This document shows positions 19,630 to 30,143 of a stretch of 50,999 nt of DNA, piece after piece. The notes below the pieces were generated by a model. That model saw only the letters and a program-made list of their open reading frames with translations, was not told the DNA's origin and made no database searches. The DNA lies in NCBI GenBank assembly GCA_003554395.1, contig PWGD01000097.1, positions 1-50,999 of the forward strand. Reading direction: 5' to 3'. Both the position numbers and the translations under genes were made by a program. Numbering within the stretch: position 1 is the stretch's first letter; every line of letters begins with the position of its first letter. This stretch comes from Syntrophomonadaceae bacterium (GTDB taxonomy: Bacteria > Bacillota > Dethiobacteria > DTU022).

Positions 19630-20106
19630 TTATCTTTCTTTTCCGGCCTTGAGCCTGGCCATTACTTTCTTGACGGAGAGGCGAATTTCCTCCAATGTCA
19701 GGCGATATATTTTCAGGTCTTGACCGGCGGGATCGGCGATATCGGGATTTCCCTGATCCGAACCGACAAAGCCTTTCAGGGTATAGGCTTTATTTTCCAG
19801 GTGCGGAAAGCGGGAAAGCAGGCGGCGAAGATGTTCTGCGGTCATGACCAGGATGATGTCGGCATCATCGGCAATTTCCCTGTTCAGAGCCCGGGCGCTA
19901 TGCTTTTCCAGGTCTGTGATGCCCTCAGCGCCGAGCAGGCTGCGGGCCTGCGGCGAGGCCTCCTCTCCGTCAACGGCCGCCAGGCCGGCCGAAGCGGCGA
20001 TAACTTTAAAAGTCAGCTCTTTGCGGGCGGGATCGTGGTTAAAAAGAACTTCTGCCATCGGGCTGCGGCAGGGGTTGCCGGTGCAGACAAAAAGTATTTT
20101 TAGCAA
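19630..20106 (-). CDS. Low molecular weight protein arginine/tyrosine phosphatase
   Basis: ILFVCTGNPCRSPMAEVLF; DADIILVMTAEH; adjacent to Sua5. Confidence 0.94.
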   Translation of the reverse strand: MLKILFVCTGNPCRSPMAEVLFNHDPARKELTFKVIAASAGLAAVDGEEASPQARSLLGAEGITDLEKHSARALNREIADDADIILVMTAEHLRRLLSRFPHLENKAYTLKGFVGSDQGNPDIADPAGQDLKIYRLTLEEIRLSVKKVMARLKAGKER

Positions 20107-20139
20107 AAGTATCGCCTCCGTTACAGGTTACAGGCGCCT

Positions 20140-21162
20140 CTATCCTGAGCCGGCCCGCAGGATCCTGGTCGCCGCTTTCTTCAAGCGGTTCATTACGGCC
20201 AGGCCCAGGCCGGCCAGGTCAATTTCTTCAGCCAGGATTATATCAACACCCTGCCGGTCCATCCGGCGCAGGGAGCTGTAAAGGGTGACAGCCAGTTCTT
20301 CCGGGCCAATACCGGGCTCGAGGCGGCCCCGGAGGGCCGTATTCAGGTAGCCCACTTTTAAGGCCCGGTTCCGGAAATAAAGGGCCAGCGCTTTAATCAG
20401 CGCAAAGCGCTTTTCCGGCGGGCCCGTGACCAGGACCAGGGCGGCCCGCGGTGAATAGTGGCGGTATTTCATGCCCGGGGCCAGGGGCCGGCCGGGAGCA
20501 CTCTTAATGCCGGCCACCGCTACAGGCGAGCCCAGCGCTGCTTCCAGTTCTTCTTTAGAAACGCCCCCCGGCCTCAGGATGACCGGCTGTTCTCCGGTCA
20601 GGTCGAGCACCGTCGACTCGAGCCCGAGCGGGCAGGGCGCGCTTTTGATGACCGCTTCGATGCGGCCGGCCAGATCTTCCAGCACGTGCCGGTAAGTGGT
20701 CGGGCTGGGCCGGCCGGAGCGGTTGGCGCTCGGTGCGGCAATGGGAACACCGGAATAGCTGATCAGGTCCAGGGCCGTGCGGTGATCGGGCATCCTGACC
20801 GCAACTGAGGGCAGGCCGGCCGATACCAGGGCCGGAATTTTATCGGAACGGGGGAAAATAAGGCTCAAAGGGCCGGGCCAGAATTTTTCGGTCAGTATAT
20901 AGGCCCGGTCCGGAACAGTGCGGGCCACCGTTTTGAGCTGGTCCGGGTCAGAGAGGTGGACAATAAGGGGGTTGTCCGCCGGGCGGCCCTTGGCCGCAAA
21001 AATCCGCTTTACGGCACTGGCGTCGGTGGCGTCCGCTCCCAGGCCGTAGACGGTTTCGGTGGGAAAAGCGACCAGGCCGCCGCGCTTAATGATTGTGGCA
21101 GCCTTCTCAAGCCCGGGGCGGTCCTCTGAAAGGAGCAGGGTGCCCGTGATCGGAGCGGCCAT
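20140..21162 (-). CDS. L-threonylcarbamoyladenylate synthase (Sua5/YwlC type)
   Basis: GGLVAFPTETVYGLGADA...KGRPADNPLIVHL; C-terminal Sua5 domain. Confidence 0.96.
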   Translation of the reverse strand: MAAPITGTLLLSEDRPGLEKAATIIKRGGLVAFPTETVYGLGADATDASAVKRIFAAKGRPADNPLIVHLSDPDQLKTVARTVPDRAYILTEKFWPGPLSLIFPRSDKIPALVSAGLPSVAVRMPDHRTALDLISYSGVPIAAPSANRSGRPSPTTYRHVLEDLAGRIEAVIKSAPCPLGLESTVLDLTGEQPVILRPGGVSKEELEAALGSPVAVAGIKSAPGRPLAPGMKYRHYSPRAALVLVTGPPEKRFALIKALALYFRNRALKVGYLNTALRGRLEPGIGPEELAVTLYSSLRRMDRQGVDIILAEEIDLAGLGLAVMNRLKKAATRILRAGSG

Positions 21163-21190
21163 TAAGCTTCCTCAACTTTCGGGTTGATAA

Positions 21191-22792
21191 TTATTCTTCC
21201 AGGACCAGCTCGGCGATGTTCTTGGCATGGTCGGCCACCCGTTCCAGGTTGCTCAGCAGGTCGAGATAAATTACACCCGCCGAAGGATGGCACTGCTTGG
21301 TGTTAATCCGCTCGATATGCTTGTTGCGCAGCATTTTTTCCTGGGCGTCGATTTCATCGTCCTCGGCGATTACTTCCTCGGCCAGGGCCTTGTCCACGTA
21401 TTCAAAAGCAGTTACCGCTTTGTAAAGCATGGCTTCGATCTTGCCGCTAAAGGCTTTAACTTCTTCCTGGGCGACATTGGTAAAGGGGAGCCTATCTTCG
21501 GTTTTCATTTCCCCGAGCTGCATAATATTTTCGGAGTGATCACCGATTCTTTCCAGGTCGTTTGCCGCCGACATCAGGTGGCCGATCATTTTAGTTTGCT
21601 GCTGGGACATTGAATGCTGGGAAAGTTCGGACAGGTAAACGTTGATCTCTTTTTCCAAACCATCGATCAGATCTTCCATCTGTTCGATATGCTTGATCTT
21701 TTTAAGGTCCTTGTCCAGGAAAACCTGGAGCGATTCGTTTAACATTTCCCGGGCAATACCGGCCATCCGTAAAAGTTCCTGTTTGGCCCCGCCGATGGCC
21801 ACGGCGGGAGTCTTCATGATCCGGGCGTCCAAATACTTGGGCCCGAACTCCATTTTTTGGTCTTCGCCGGGGACGATAATGCAGATCAGGCGGCTAAAGT
21901 ATTTTAAAAAGATCAGGAAGATCAGGGTATTAAAGATGTTAAAGGCCGTATGGGTGTTGGCTACCTGCCGGGGCACCGTCTCGGCCGTTTCTAACATGAT
22001 GGAGGTGAAGGGGCCCAGGAACATGAGGACGAGGATGACGCCGACAACATTAAATACGACGTGAGCCGCAGCCGCCCGGCGGGCCGCCACATTGGCCCCG
22101 ATGCCGGCCAGGATGGCCGTAATACAGGTCCCGATGTTGGTGCCTAAAATGAGGGGGACGGCCGCATCGAAGGGGATCAGGTCCTGAACGGTCAGGGCGA
22201 TGATGACACCGGTTGAAGCGCTGCTGCTCTGGATCAGGGCAGTAAAGGCGGCCCCGGCCAGGATGCCCAGGACGGGATAGCGGCTGAACTGCATCAGCAG
22301 ATCATAAAAGGCTTCCAGTTCCCGCAGGGGGCTCAGGCCGTCAGCCATGATGGTCATGCCCAAAAACAAAAGGCCCAGGCCGAGCACGGTCTGACCCACG
22401 TAGCGGTGGAAGCGGCGGCGCCCGAAAAAGTTTAACAGGGAACCGATCCCGATGGCGGGGAGGGCAATAACCCAGATTTCGAAAGATATTAACTGGGCGG
22501 TGACGGTGGTCCCGATGTTGGCCCCAATGATAACACTGATCGCCTGGGAAAGGTTCATCAGGCCGGCATTGGCAAAACCGACCACCATGACGCTGGCGGT
22601 GCTGCTGCTCTGGACCAGGATGGTGATCAGGATCCCGGTAAAAACGCCGATTACCGGTTTGTTGGTCAGAACTTCCAGGATGCGCCGAAAACGATCACCG
22701 GCTGCTTTCTGCATCCCGGAAGCCATTATTTGAATGCCAAAAAGAAACAGGCCCAATCCGCCCAGCGTCGTAATGGCGATTTCCCAGAACAA
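21191..22792 (-). CDS. Na/Pi cotransporter family protein with C-terminal PhoU-like domain
   Basis: GLFLFGIQIMASGMQK...VQSSSTASVMVVGF and IQSSSASTGVIIAL (QSSS motifs). Confidence 0.95.
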   Translation of the reverse strand: MFWEIAITTLGGLGLFLFGIQIMASGMQKAAGDRFRRILEVLTNKPVIGVFTGILITILVQSSSTASVMVVGFANAGLMNLSQAISVIIGANIGTTVTAQLISFEIWVIALPAIGIGSLLNFFGRRRFHRYVGQTVLGLGLLFLGMTIMADGLSPLRELEAFYDLLMQFSRYPVLGILAGAAFTALIQSSSASTGVIIALTVQDLIPFDAAVPLILGTNIGTCITAILAGIGANVAARRAAAAHVVFNVVGVILVLMFLGPFTSIMLETAETVPRQVANTHTAFNIFNTLIFLIFLKYFSRLICIIVPGEDQKMEFGPKYLDARIMKTPAVAIGGAKQELLRMAGIAREMLNESLQVFLDKDLKKIKHIEQMEDLIDGLEKEINVYLSELSQHSMSQQQTKMIGHLMSAANDLERIGDHSENIMQLGEMKTEDRLPFTNVAQEEVKAFSGKIEAMLYKAVTAFEYVDKALAEEVIAEDDEIDAQEKMLRNKHIERINTKQCHPSAGVIYLDLLSNLERVADHAKNIAELVLEE

Positions 22793-22928
22793 TGGCCGCC
22801 CTCCCGGAGGAGCTTAGTATTATGCTTACTGCCTTTTACTCCCTCATTATAAAGCAGGCGGGGAGCTTTTTCAATGCTACCGGGAACTATTCGGCACAGT
22901 CCCGCCTTTTCCCTGTTTCAATATGTTA

Positions 22929-22955
22929 TAATCATAACAAATTTTTCTGGAGGTG
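22929..22955 (+). promoter_or_regulatory. Putative nikR promoter/operator: -10-like tataat inside GTTATAATCATAAC
   Basis: gttat-aatc-ataac imperfect dyad just upstream of the SD and GTG start. Confidence 0.4.
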
Positions 22956-22963
22956 TTACAGGG

Positions 22964-23383
22964 GTGTCAGAACTGATCCGTTTTGGGATCTCCATGGAGA
23001 AAGAACTGCTGGGACGGCTGGACCAGGAGATTGTAAAACATGGTTATCCCAACCGCTCGGAAGCGATCCGGGATCTGGTCCGGGGCCAGCTGGTGGAACT
23101 GGACTGGTCCCGGGAAGATGAAGAAGTGGCCGGCACGGTAACCATTATTTACAACCACCATGTCCGCGGTTTGAGCGACATGCTCCTGGAGCTGCAGCAC
23201 GAGCACCACGAGATGATCGTCTCCGTGATGCACGTCCACTTGGAGCACGATCACTGCCTGGAAGTGATGGTGATCAAGGGCCAGGCCGGCGAAGCCAGGG
23301 CCCTGGCCGGTAGGTTGATCGGCGCAAAAGGGGTCAAACACGGCAAGTTGACGATAACCTCTACCGGCAGGAGGCTTAACTAG
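22964..23383 (+). CDS. nikR: Nickel-responsive transcriptional regulator NikR
   Basis: RHH N-terminus ELIRFGISMEKELLGRLDQEIVKHGYPNRSEAIRDLVR; metal motif MHVHLEHDHCLEV. GTG start at 22964 after ggaggtg. Confidence 0.93.
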   Translation: MSELIRFGISMEKELLGRLDQEIVKHGYPNRSEAIRDLVRGQLVELDWSREDEEVAGTVTIIYNHHVRGLSDMLLELQHEHHEMIVSVMHVHLEHDHCLEVMVIKGQAGEARALAGRLIGAKGVKHGKLTITSTGRRLN

Positions 23384-23400
23384 GCAGCGGAACCTGATCT

Positions 23401-23463
23401 GCCGGCTTCAGCCGCCCCAAGGGTGCCGCACCGCCCCGGTTTCATGCAAAAGCCGGCTTTTTT
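23401..23463 (+). terminator. Terminator-like structure after nikR
   Basis: GCCGGCTT ... AAGCCGGC followed by TTTTTT; long loop. Confidence 0.5.
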
Positions 23464-23480
23464 CCTGCAGGAAGCGGGCT

Positions 23481-24365
23481 TTAAGAGATTTGTCCTTCAA
23501 TGACCCGCGGCCAATTGTTGAGATCGTAATGCCAGGTTATGGCCCTGAACAGCCCCGTTTCAAAACAGAGCTCCTCAATTTGCTCTTTCTGGCCAGCGCC
23601 CACCTCCAACAGCAGCACCGCCGGAGCCAGCGCATATTCGGCCAGCCGGCCCAGGATCAGCCGGTACCCTTCCAGGCCGTCTTCTCCTCCATTTAAGGCC
23701 TGCACCGGCTCGTAATCCTTCACCCCTTTAGGCAGGTTTTCAAGTGCCCGGCGGCCCAGGTAGGGCGGATTGGAAACAATTAAGTTAAAACCCGGCCGGG
23801 GCTCCAGGTTATCAAAAGCGTCCCAAAAGCTGCCCCGGTGAAAATGCAGCCGGTCCCCGACATTATGGGCGGCAGCATTAAGGCGGGCCACCTTTAAAGC
23901 AGCTTCCGAAACATCGACCGCTCGGACCTCGGAGCGGGGCAGCAAGAGGGCCAGAGTTACGGCCAGGACTCCGCTGCCGGTGCCGAGATCGGCGCAGACC
24001 AGACCCCGGCCCTCCCTGCCGGCAAGCCGCCCGGCTACCGCCAGGGCCCGTTCAATGATCAGTTCTGTTTCCGGCCTGGGGATCAGGACAGCAGGGGTCA
24101 CCGCAAAGCGGTAGCCGTAAAAATATTTTTCGCCGGTTATATATGCAGCCGGTTCTTCACAGCACCGGCGGGTAACGGCGTCCTGAAATACAGCTTCTTT
24201 TGCGTGGGAAAGGGTCTCGTCCTGGCGCAGGAAGAGCTGGAGGCGATCGGTGTTCATGATCCGGGCCAGCAGGTATTCCGCCTCTTTACGGGGCTGATCA
24301 ATACCTGCCTCATGCAAGCAAAAAGAAGCTCCCTGCAGAGCTTCTTTAATAGTCCGTTCAGTCAA
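23481..24365 (-). CDS. prmC: Peptide chain release factor N5-glutamine methyltransferase
   Basis: ADLGTGSGVLAVTLAL; FNLIVSNPPYLG; adjacent to prfA. Confidence 0.96.
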   Translation of the reverse strand: MTERTIKEALQGASFCLHEAGIDQPRKEAEYLLARIMNTDRLQLFLRQDETLSHAKEAVFQDAVTRRCCEEPAAYITGEKYFYGYRFAVTPAVLIPRPETELIIERALAVAGRLAGREGRGLVCADLGTGSGVLAVTLALLLPRSEVRAVDVSEAALKVARLNAAAHNVGDRLHFHRGSFWDAFDNLEPRPGFNLIVSNPPYLGRRALENLPKGVKDYEPVQALNGGEDGLEGYRLILGRLAEYALAPAVLLLEVGAGQKEQIEELCFETGLFRAITWHYDLNNWPRVIEGQIS

Positions 24366-24373
24366 GGGCTTGT

Positions 24374-25444
24374 TTAGCCTCCCGTTTCTTTCAGCTGCTC
24401 CGCCCTCTCATTGGCTGACAGCTCTTCGATAATTTCTTCCAGATCCCCGTTGAGGACCAGCTCCAGCTTGTGCAGGGTAAGGCCGATGCGGTGATCGGTG
24501 ACCCGGTTCTGGGGAAAATTGTAGGTGCGGATCCGCTCGCTGCGATCGCCGCTGCCGACCATGGTTTTCCTGGTTTCGGCCACCTCGGCTGTCTGTTCGG
24601 AAATATATTTATCCAAAAGGCGGCTGCGCAGGATGCGCAGGGCCTTTTCCTTGTTCTGAAGCTGAGATTTCTCGTCCTGGCAGCTGACCACCAACCCGGT
24701 GGGAAGATGAGTAATCCGGATAGCGGACTGGGTCGTGTTCACGCTCTGACCGCCGGGGCCGGTGGCGCAAAAGGTGTCAATGCGCAGGTCCTGCGGATTA
24801 ATTTCCACATCTACTTCCTCAACCTCGGGAAGGACGGCTACGGTAGCAGCAGAAGTATGGATCCGTCCGCCCGATTCGGTGGATGGTATGCGCTGGACCC
24901 GGTGGACACCGCTTTCAAATTTCAGGCGGCTGTAGGCCCCTTTGCCCTCAATTCCGAGAATGACTTCCTTGTAGCCCCCGATATCGGTGGGGTGCGATTC
25001 CACGATTTCTGTTTTGTAATTTTTTTGTTCGGCATAGCGGGAATACATCTTCAGCAAGTCGGCGGCGAAAAGGGCCGCTTCTTCTCCGCCGGTCCCGGCC
25101 CTGATTTCGATAAAGACGTTTTTTTCGGCGTAGGGATCTTTGGGCAGCAGCTCTTCTTTCAGTTCGGATTTAATTTTTTCTTTTTCCTGCTCTAGTGCTT
25201 CGACTTCATCCTTAACATATGCTTCCATGTCGGCTTCTTTATTGTCGGTGAGCATTTCTTGGGCCTCTTCGATTTCCCGCTCAACTTGTTTCAGCCGGCG
25301 GTAAAGTTCCACCACCGGGCTGATGGAGGCCATTTCCTTGGATAAATTCATCCATTCGTCGCGTTTCTCCAGGACCGCTGGGTTGCTGAGCAGCTGCTCC
25401 AGTTCATCGTAGCGTTGTTCAATCATGGCCAGTTTATCTCGCAT
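24374..25444 (-). CDS. prfA: Peptide chain release factor 1
   Basis: [39 protein letters not shown] (GGQ). Confidence 0.98.
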   Translation of the reverse strand: MRDKLAMIEQRYDELEQLLSNPAVLEKRDEWMNLSKEMASISPVVELYRRLKQVEREIEEAQEMLTDNKEADMEAYVKDEVEALEQEKEKIKSELKEELLPKDPYAEKNVFIEIRAGTGGEEAALFAADLLKMYSRYAEQKNYKTEIVESHPTDIGGYKEVILGIEGKGAYSRLKFESGVHRVQRIPSTESGGRIHTSAATVAVLPEVEEVDVEINPQDLRIDTFCATGPGGQSVNTTQSAIRITHLPTGLVVSCQDEKSQLQNKEKALRILRSRLLDKYISEQTAEVAETRKTMVGSGDRSERIRTYNFPQNRVTDHRIGLTLHKLELVLNGDLEEIIEELSANERAEQLKETGG

Positions 25445-26348
25445 CTGCCGTCACCTCGGCCTCTCTCTCGCAGGCCGTTTCCGGTTGCTCCTGGTCGGGT
25501 TCCAGGACCGCTTGCAGGGCTGAAAGGGCCACTTCGAGTTGGCCCCGGTCGGGCTCCTTGGTTGTAAGCCTCTGCAGCCACAAGCCCGGTGCGGTCATCA
25601 CTTTGACCAGGGGCGAAGAACTGCGGGCCGAATAGCGAATCGCCTCATAGGAAAGACCGGCCACCAGCGGCAGTAAAACCAGCCTCAGGGCGATCCGCTG
25701 GGCCAGATCCGGCCAGCCGAAAAATGAAAACAGGATTATGCTGACCACCATCACCGTGAGGATAAAGCTGGTCCCGCAGCGGGGGTGGCGGGTGGAAAAG
25801 TCATTAATCCGGTTCAGGTCATAAGACTGATCGCTCTCGTAGCAGTAAATGACCTTGTGCTCCGCACCGTGATACTGGAAAAAGCGCTGCACATCTCCCC
25901 AGCGGGTAATGAGAAATATATAGGTCACAAAAATAACCAGGCGGACCAGCCCCTCGATCAGGTTTAACCAGATCGGAGGCCAGACCGGTAAAAATCGGAC
26001 CAGGTAGGTGGGTAGAATAAAAAAGAGGCTCACCCCCAGGCCCAAACCGAGCACAACCATTAGGAAACTGTGCCAGCCGGTCAGTTCTTCTTCCTCTTCG
26101 GCCAGGGCTTCGGCCGCGGAAATATTCAGGGCCCGCACACCCAGGAAAAGGGCCTCGAAAAAGGCCACCGCGCCCCTTATTACGGGCCAGCCCAGCAGAG
26201 GATACTTTTTCGCCAGCGGCCGTAAGGTTTCCCGGTGCACGCTGATCGTATCATCGCTGCGCCGGCAGGCGATGGCCATCCGGTCCCGGTAGCGCATCAT
26301 GACCCCTTCCAGGACTGCCTGGCCGCCCACTGTTTTGGTATTGTTCAT
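25434..26348 (-). CDS. DUF1385 family membrane protein (YqhQ-like)
   Basis: [25 protein letters not shown]...[13 protein letters not shown]...[11 protein letters not shown]. Confidence 0.93.
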   Translation of the reverse strand: MNNTKTVGGQAVLEGVMMRYRDRMAIACRRSDDTISVHRETLRPLAKKYPLLGWPVIRGAVAFFEALFLGVRALNISAAEALAEEEEELTGWHSFLMVVLGLGLGVSLFFILPTYLVRFLPVWPPIWLNLIEGLVRLVIFVTYIFLITRWGDVQRFFQYHGAEHKVIYCYESDQSYDLNRINDFSTRHPRCGTSFILTVMVVSIILFSFFGWPDLAQRIALRLVLLPLVAGLSYEAIRYSARSSSPLVKVMTAPGLWLQRLTTKEPDRGQLEVALSALQAVLEPDQEQPETACEREAEVTADAR

Positions 26349-26369
26349 CAGTAATCCCTTCTTTACATG

Positions 26370-26398
26370 AAAAAAGCAGAGCACGCCGGCCCTGCTCT
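26370..26398 (-). terminator. Rho-independent terminator after rpmE
   Basis: Minus strand AGAGCAGGGCCGGCGTGCTCTGCTTTTTT. Confidence 0.7.
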
Positions 26399-26402
26399 TA
26401 CT

Positions 26403-26600
26403 TTACCTACCGTATTTGCGCTTAAAGCGTTCAACACGCCCGCCGGTGTCGACAAATTTCTGCTTGCCGGTAAAAAACGGGTGACACTTGGAGCAGATCT
26501 CCACTTTCAGGGCTTCCCTGGTGGAGCCAACTTCAAACGATTCCCCGCAGGCGCAGGTTACCTGGGCTTTATGATATTTAGGGTGCAAATCTGCCTTCAT
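26403..26600 (-). CDS. rpmE: 50S ribosomal protein L31
   Basis: [64 protein letters not shown]. Confidence 0.98.
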   Translation of the reverse strand: MKADLHPKYHKAQVTCACGESFEVGSTREALKVEICSKCHPFFTGKQKFVDTGGRVERFKRKYGR

Positions 26601-26677
26601 TTACTTCATCCTCCTTAATACTTTCCTCGACTTCAAATCATAGCACATCGTCTTTTATTCTGCAACTAGACAAAACC

Positions 26678-26862
26678 CAGGAATAACAGGGACGGTTCTT
26701 AATATTCCATCCCGCCGCGGAATGCGCAGCGAAATAATTTCTGTTCTCTGGGGATAGTTTCAATATTCAGGGACGATTCTTTCTATTCCTGTCACAGCCA
26801 GGATCGATTTTGATCAGGGAATATGTAAAAAGGAATATTAAGAACCGTCCCTGTTATTCCTG
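26678..26862. repeat. 185-bp inverted-repeat element, perfect 31-bp arms, with an internal degenerate copy
   Basis: Left arm 26678-26708 CAGGAATAACAGGGACGGTTCTTAATATTCC; right arm 26832-26862 is its exact reverse complement; diverged internal copy at about 26761-26791. Confidence 0.95.
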
Positions 26863-26868
26863 TATTGT

Positions 26869-28542
26869 TTAAAAAACTGCTGTCCCGTATCCATAGATAA
26901 TGATCTGGCCGAGGATGCCGACAAGGAAAGTGTAAAGCAGGGAAGGGAGCAGGTTGCGCCTGATTACAAAGCCTTCCCGGCCGACAATACCGCATACCGC
27001 ACAGGCTGCAACAACATTGTGCACGGCAATCATATTTCCGGTAGCTCCACCCACTGCCTGCATGGCCGAGATGATAGTTTTCGATATGCCCAAACCTTCT
27101 GCCACGCTAAACTGAAAACCGCCGAAAAGTATATTGGCCACGGTGTTCGAACCGGATACAAAGGCGCCGAGAGCGCCTACAAACGGGGACACAAGCGGCC
27201 AGGCCTGCCCCACGCCGGCGGCGGCAGACCGGGACATAACCATAAGCATGCTGGGGTAACCGGCTGCATTGATATCAGTCTGCACTAACACCCGGACCAT
27301 GGCCAGGGCAAAAAACAGGGCAATTGCAGCCGGTATAAGTTGGTTAATTGTTTTTAACCAGGCCTCTTTTACTTGATTTCCGGGCATTTTATGGAGCAGG
27401 ATAGTGAGAAGAGCAATCAGCATAAAAGGCACAGTTCCAGGAAGCCAGAGCGGTCTGATAACCCAGTTTACCCCTTTTTGACCCAGTATTTCCGGCCATT
27501 CGATGGTGAAGGCTCTTAGCAGGCTGTCCAGGCCAAAAACCCCCAACCGGGTCAAGACTAAAATAATGGCAACCAGGATATAGGGCAGCCAGGCCTTAAA
27601 AAGAGACATGGAGGTGCCGGCCGATTTTTGGGCGGTTGCTGCCTGGAGCGGTTCTCCCCAGTCTTCTTCCCATTCTTCGGGCCGGGGAAAATCCCAGGCT
27701 TCTGCCGGCATTAAAAAACCGGCCCGCGCTGCGGTAACGACGATGAACAAACCGATTAAGGCGCCCACTACCGAAGGCAGCTCGGGACCTACAAAATAGG
27801 CCATCAAAAAGTAGGGCCCTGTAAAGGAGAGGCCGGCGAAAAGGGCAAAAGGCCCTGCCTGTAAGCCTTCCCTGAAAGATTTGTTTTTACCGTAAAAGCG
27901 GGTTAGCATCGCTACCACCAGCAGGGGCAGAAAGGTCCCCAAGATACCATGGAAAACTGCCGACCAGATCCCCACATTTACCAGAAATCCCCTCATGGCT
28001 ACAGCTTCAGGAAGCATTCCCGAAACAGCAGCTTCAGTGCCTACGATAATGGGGGTACCCACGGCGCCGAAAGTCACGGAGGTGGAGTTGAAAATCAGGG
28101 CACACATTACCGCGGCAAGAGGCGGAAAGCCCAGCCCCATCAAGAGAGGGGCAGCCAAGGCAGCAGGAGTCCCAAAGCCGGCAGCCCCCTCGATGAAAGA
28201 CACAAACATCCAGCCAATGATTAAGACCTGGATCCGGCGATCAGGGGTTATACCGTCAAACCCCTTGTTGATGACATCAATGGCCCCGCTGTTTTTCATG
28301 GTATTGAGCAGCACAATTGCCCCGAAGACAATGATCAGGATATCAAAGGCAGAAAGCACTCCTTCCAAAGTGGCCGCCATAACCCGGGCCGGATCGACCT
28401 GCCATACAAGCAGGCCCAGTAATACTGCCAGGCCCCAGGCTAAGGGCATCGCCCGTTTTGCAGGCCACATAAACCCCGCCATTAAAATAATAACCATCAT
28501 GATCGGCAGGGCGGCTATCAATGGAAGCAAAGCCATAAGCAT
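26869..28542 (-). CDS. lctP: L-lactate permease family protein
   Basis: Multi-[33 protein letters not shown]...[30 protein letters not shown]. Confidence 0.95.
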   Translation of the reverse strand: MLMALLPLIAALPIMMVIILMAGFMWPAKRAMPLAWGLAVLLGLLVWQVDPARVMAATLEGVLSAFDILIIVFGAIVLLNTMKNSGAIDVINKGFDGITPDRRIQVLIIGWMFVSFIEGAAGFGTPAALAAPLLMGLGFPPLAAVMCALIFNSTSVTFGAVGTPIIVGTEAAVSGMLPEAVAMRGFLVNVGIWSAVFHGILGTFLPLLVVAMLTRFYGKNKSFREGLQAGPFALFAGLSFTGPYFLMAYFVGPELPSVVGALIGLFIVVTAARAGFLMPAEAWDFPRPEEWEEDWGEPLQAATAQKSAGTSMSLFKAWLPYILVAIILVLTRLGVFGLDSLLRAFTIEWPEILGQKGVNWVIRPLWLPGTVPFMLIALLTILLHKMPGNQVKEAWLKTINQLIPAAIALFFALAMVRVLVQTDINAAGYPSMLMVMSRSAAAGVGQAWPLVSPFVGALGAFVSGSNTVANILFGGFQFSVAEGLGISKTIISAMQAVGGATGNMIAVHNVVAACAVCGIVGREGFVIRRNLLPSLLYTFLVGILGQIIIYGYGTAVF

Positions 28543-28719
28543 TTTTAAAATCCCCTCATGAAAATATAAATATCAAGAGGCCGAAGCTAATCATACTTTC
28601 AGGTGTTCCCTCAACATGTCATCACTTATACCTCTGCCGCTTCAACTTGGCAGGGATGAAACCTGGGCCGGGGGGTGGTTGTAAATTATAGGTTTTCGCC
28701 AAAAACTGTTCAGGGGAGA

Positions 28720-28747
28720 GGAATAAAAAGAACCGTCCCCGATATTC
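28720..28747. repeat. Solitary half-element related to the 26678 and 31611 arms
   Basis: ggaataaaaagaaccgtccccgatattc, same orientation as the right arms; ends next to the stop codon of the larA-like gene. Confidence 0.85.
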
Positions 28748-28748
28748 A

Positions 28749-30038
28749 TTATTGGAGAAAGGGCAGGGTTGTTCCTCCATGGGGGATTACATAGGCCGGG
28801 GGGATTTCTCCTCCGTAATCGCGGGCTCCTGTTTCGAGGGCTTCATCGAGGGATGAAACCGGGATCATGCCCATGGATCGAACCAGCTCCCGGTTAAGAT
28901 CGGTCAAAGCCAGGACCCTGTTTTCTTCGGCAATAACCGCCGTATGGTAACCCATGAATCCGCCAATGGTAAACCTGCGGCGCAGTTCAGCTTCGCGGGC
29001 GGCATTGTTTGGAAAAGAGGTAAAAATTGAAGCAAAGTCAGCGCTGCCCATTCCTTCCCGGCTCTCGCTGAGCAGGATCATGGTCCCGCCTTTCTGCAAG
29101 GCAAAATGAGCATGATAGATGGTTTTATAGGTTTGATAAAAGTTGATGTCCTTGGGATAGCCACCGCAGGAAGCAATGACCAGCGGTGCGCTTTCGTTTA
29201 TTTGGACCTTCATATGCCGGTCCACGAAGGAGCAGCCTTTTTGGTGGGCGCTCAGGTAGTTGCCGGCTGTGACCAGGGCGATCTTATGATCTGCTTCATT
29301 GATGACGCTGTTGACCAGGAAATCGGGCCCGACCAGGCTGGCGCCCTGGACCATGTCATCACTGCAGGGGTTCCCTTCTATTTTGGCGGCCCGAACCTCG
29401 GGATTGATGCCCCGGCCCGGTTCCGGATGCAGCGCAAGGGTATGGTTTTTCATGATGGTGTTATAACCGGCTACACCGGGCAGGATCGCTTTCTTGCCCC
29501 CGCCCCATCCTGCCAGGAAATGGTAAACAATTCCGCCCGTCAGCACCACCCGGTCAGCCTCTGCCACCTTGCGGTTAACCCTGACTTGATTGCCGTGAGC
29601 GGTAGTGCCCAGGCTAATTAGCTCTTGATCCTCACGGGCCCGGTGATCGATGACCTGAACCCTCTTGTATACATCTTCACCAACCAGCTTGCGATGTTCT
29701 TCAGGGCTTTGTTCCCGGTGATCACCAGTGGCAGAAATAATCAGTATGTCTCGATCAGGCACTCCCCCCTGGTTCAACTCCTCCAGGATGGGAGGCAAAA
29801 GCACATGGTGCCTGACCCAAAGGCGGGTCACATCGCCAACAATAATGCAGACTTTATCTCCCTTGGTGACTATCTGGGCAAGCGGGGCCGAATCTACCGG
29901 ATTTTGCAGCGCCCGCCGCACTGCTTGCTCTTCTGAGGCGGGGCCGGCCATGGCTTTTCCTTCTAAAACCTGCTTAACCTGCCCATCCGGCAGCTGCAGC
30001 ATATAGTCACGATCGCCGTAGGGCAAACTGCACTTCAT
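28749..30038 (-). CDS. Nickel-dependent lactate racemase (LarA) family protein
   Basis: IISATGDHREQSPEE, YHFLAGWGGGKKAILPGVAGYNTI, NHTLALHP; conserved His/Lys pattern of LarA; next to lactate genes. Confidence 0.87.
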   Translation of the reverse strand: MKCSLPYGDRDYMLQLPDGQVKQVLEGKAMAGPASEEQAVRRALQNPVDSAPLAQIVTKGDKVCIIVGDVTRLWVRHHVLLPPILEELNQGGVPDRDILIISATGDHREQSPEEHRKLVGEDVYKRVQVIDHRAREDQELISLGTTAHGNQVRVNRKVAEADRVVLTGGIVYHFLAGWGGGKKAILPGVAGYNTIMKNHTLALHPEPGRGINPEVRAAKIEGNPCSDDMVQGASLVGPDFLVNSVINEADHKIALVTAGNYLSAHQKGCSFVDRHMKVQINESAPLVIASCGGYPKDINFYQTYKTIYHAHFALQKGGTMILLSESREGMGSADFASIFTSFPNNAAREAELRRRFTIGGFMGYHTAVIAEENRVLALTDLNRELVRSMGMIPVSSLDEALETGARDYGGEIPPAYVIPHGGTTLPFLQ

Positions 30039-30143
30039 CAGTCAAACACCCCCTGGAAATTTGAGGCTCGATTAAAAAATAATCAATCACCTTCTCGCGG
30101 CAGTCCGGCCGCCCAAATTTTTCTGGCCCCTTTTTTGGGATGG

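Noticed and set aside
24470-25195. 241-aa plus-strand ORF
   Set aside because: Antisense to prfA, which is unambiguous.
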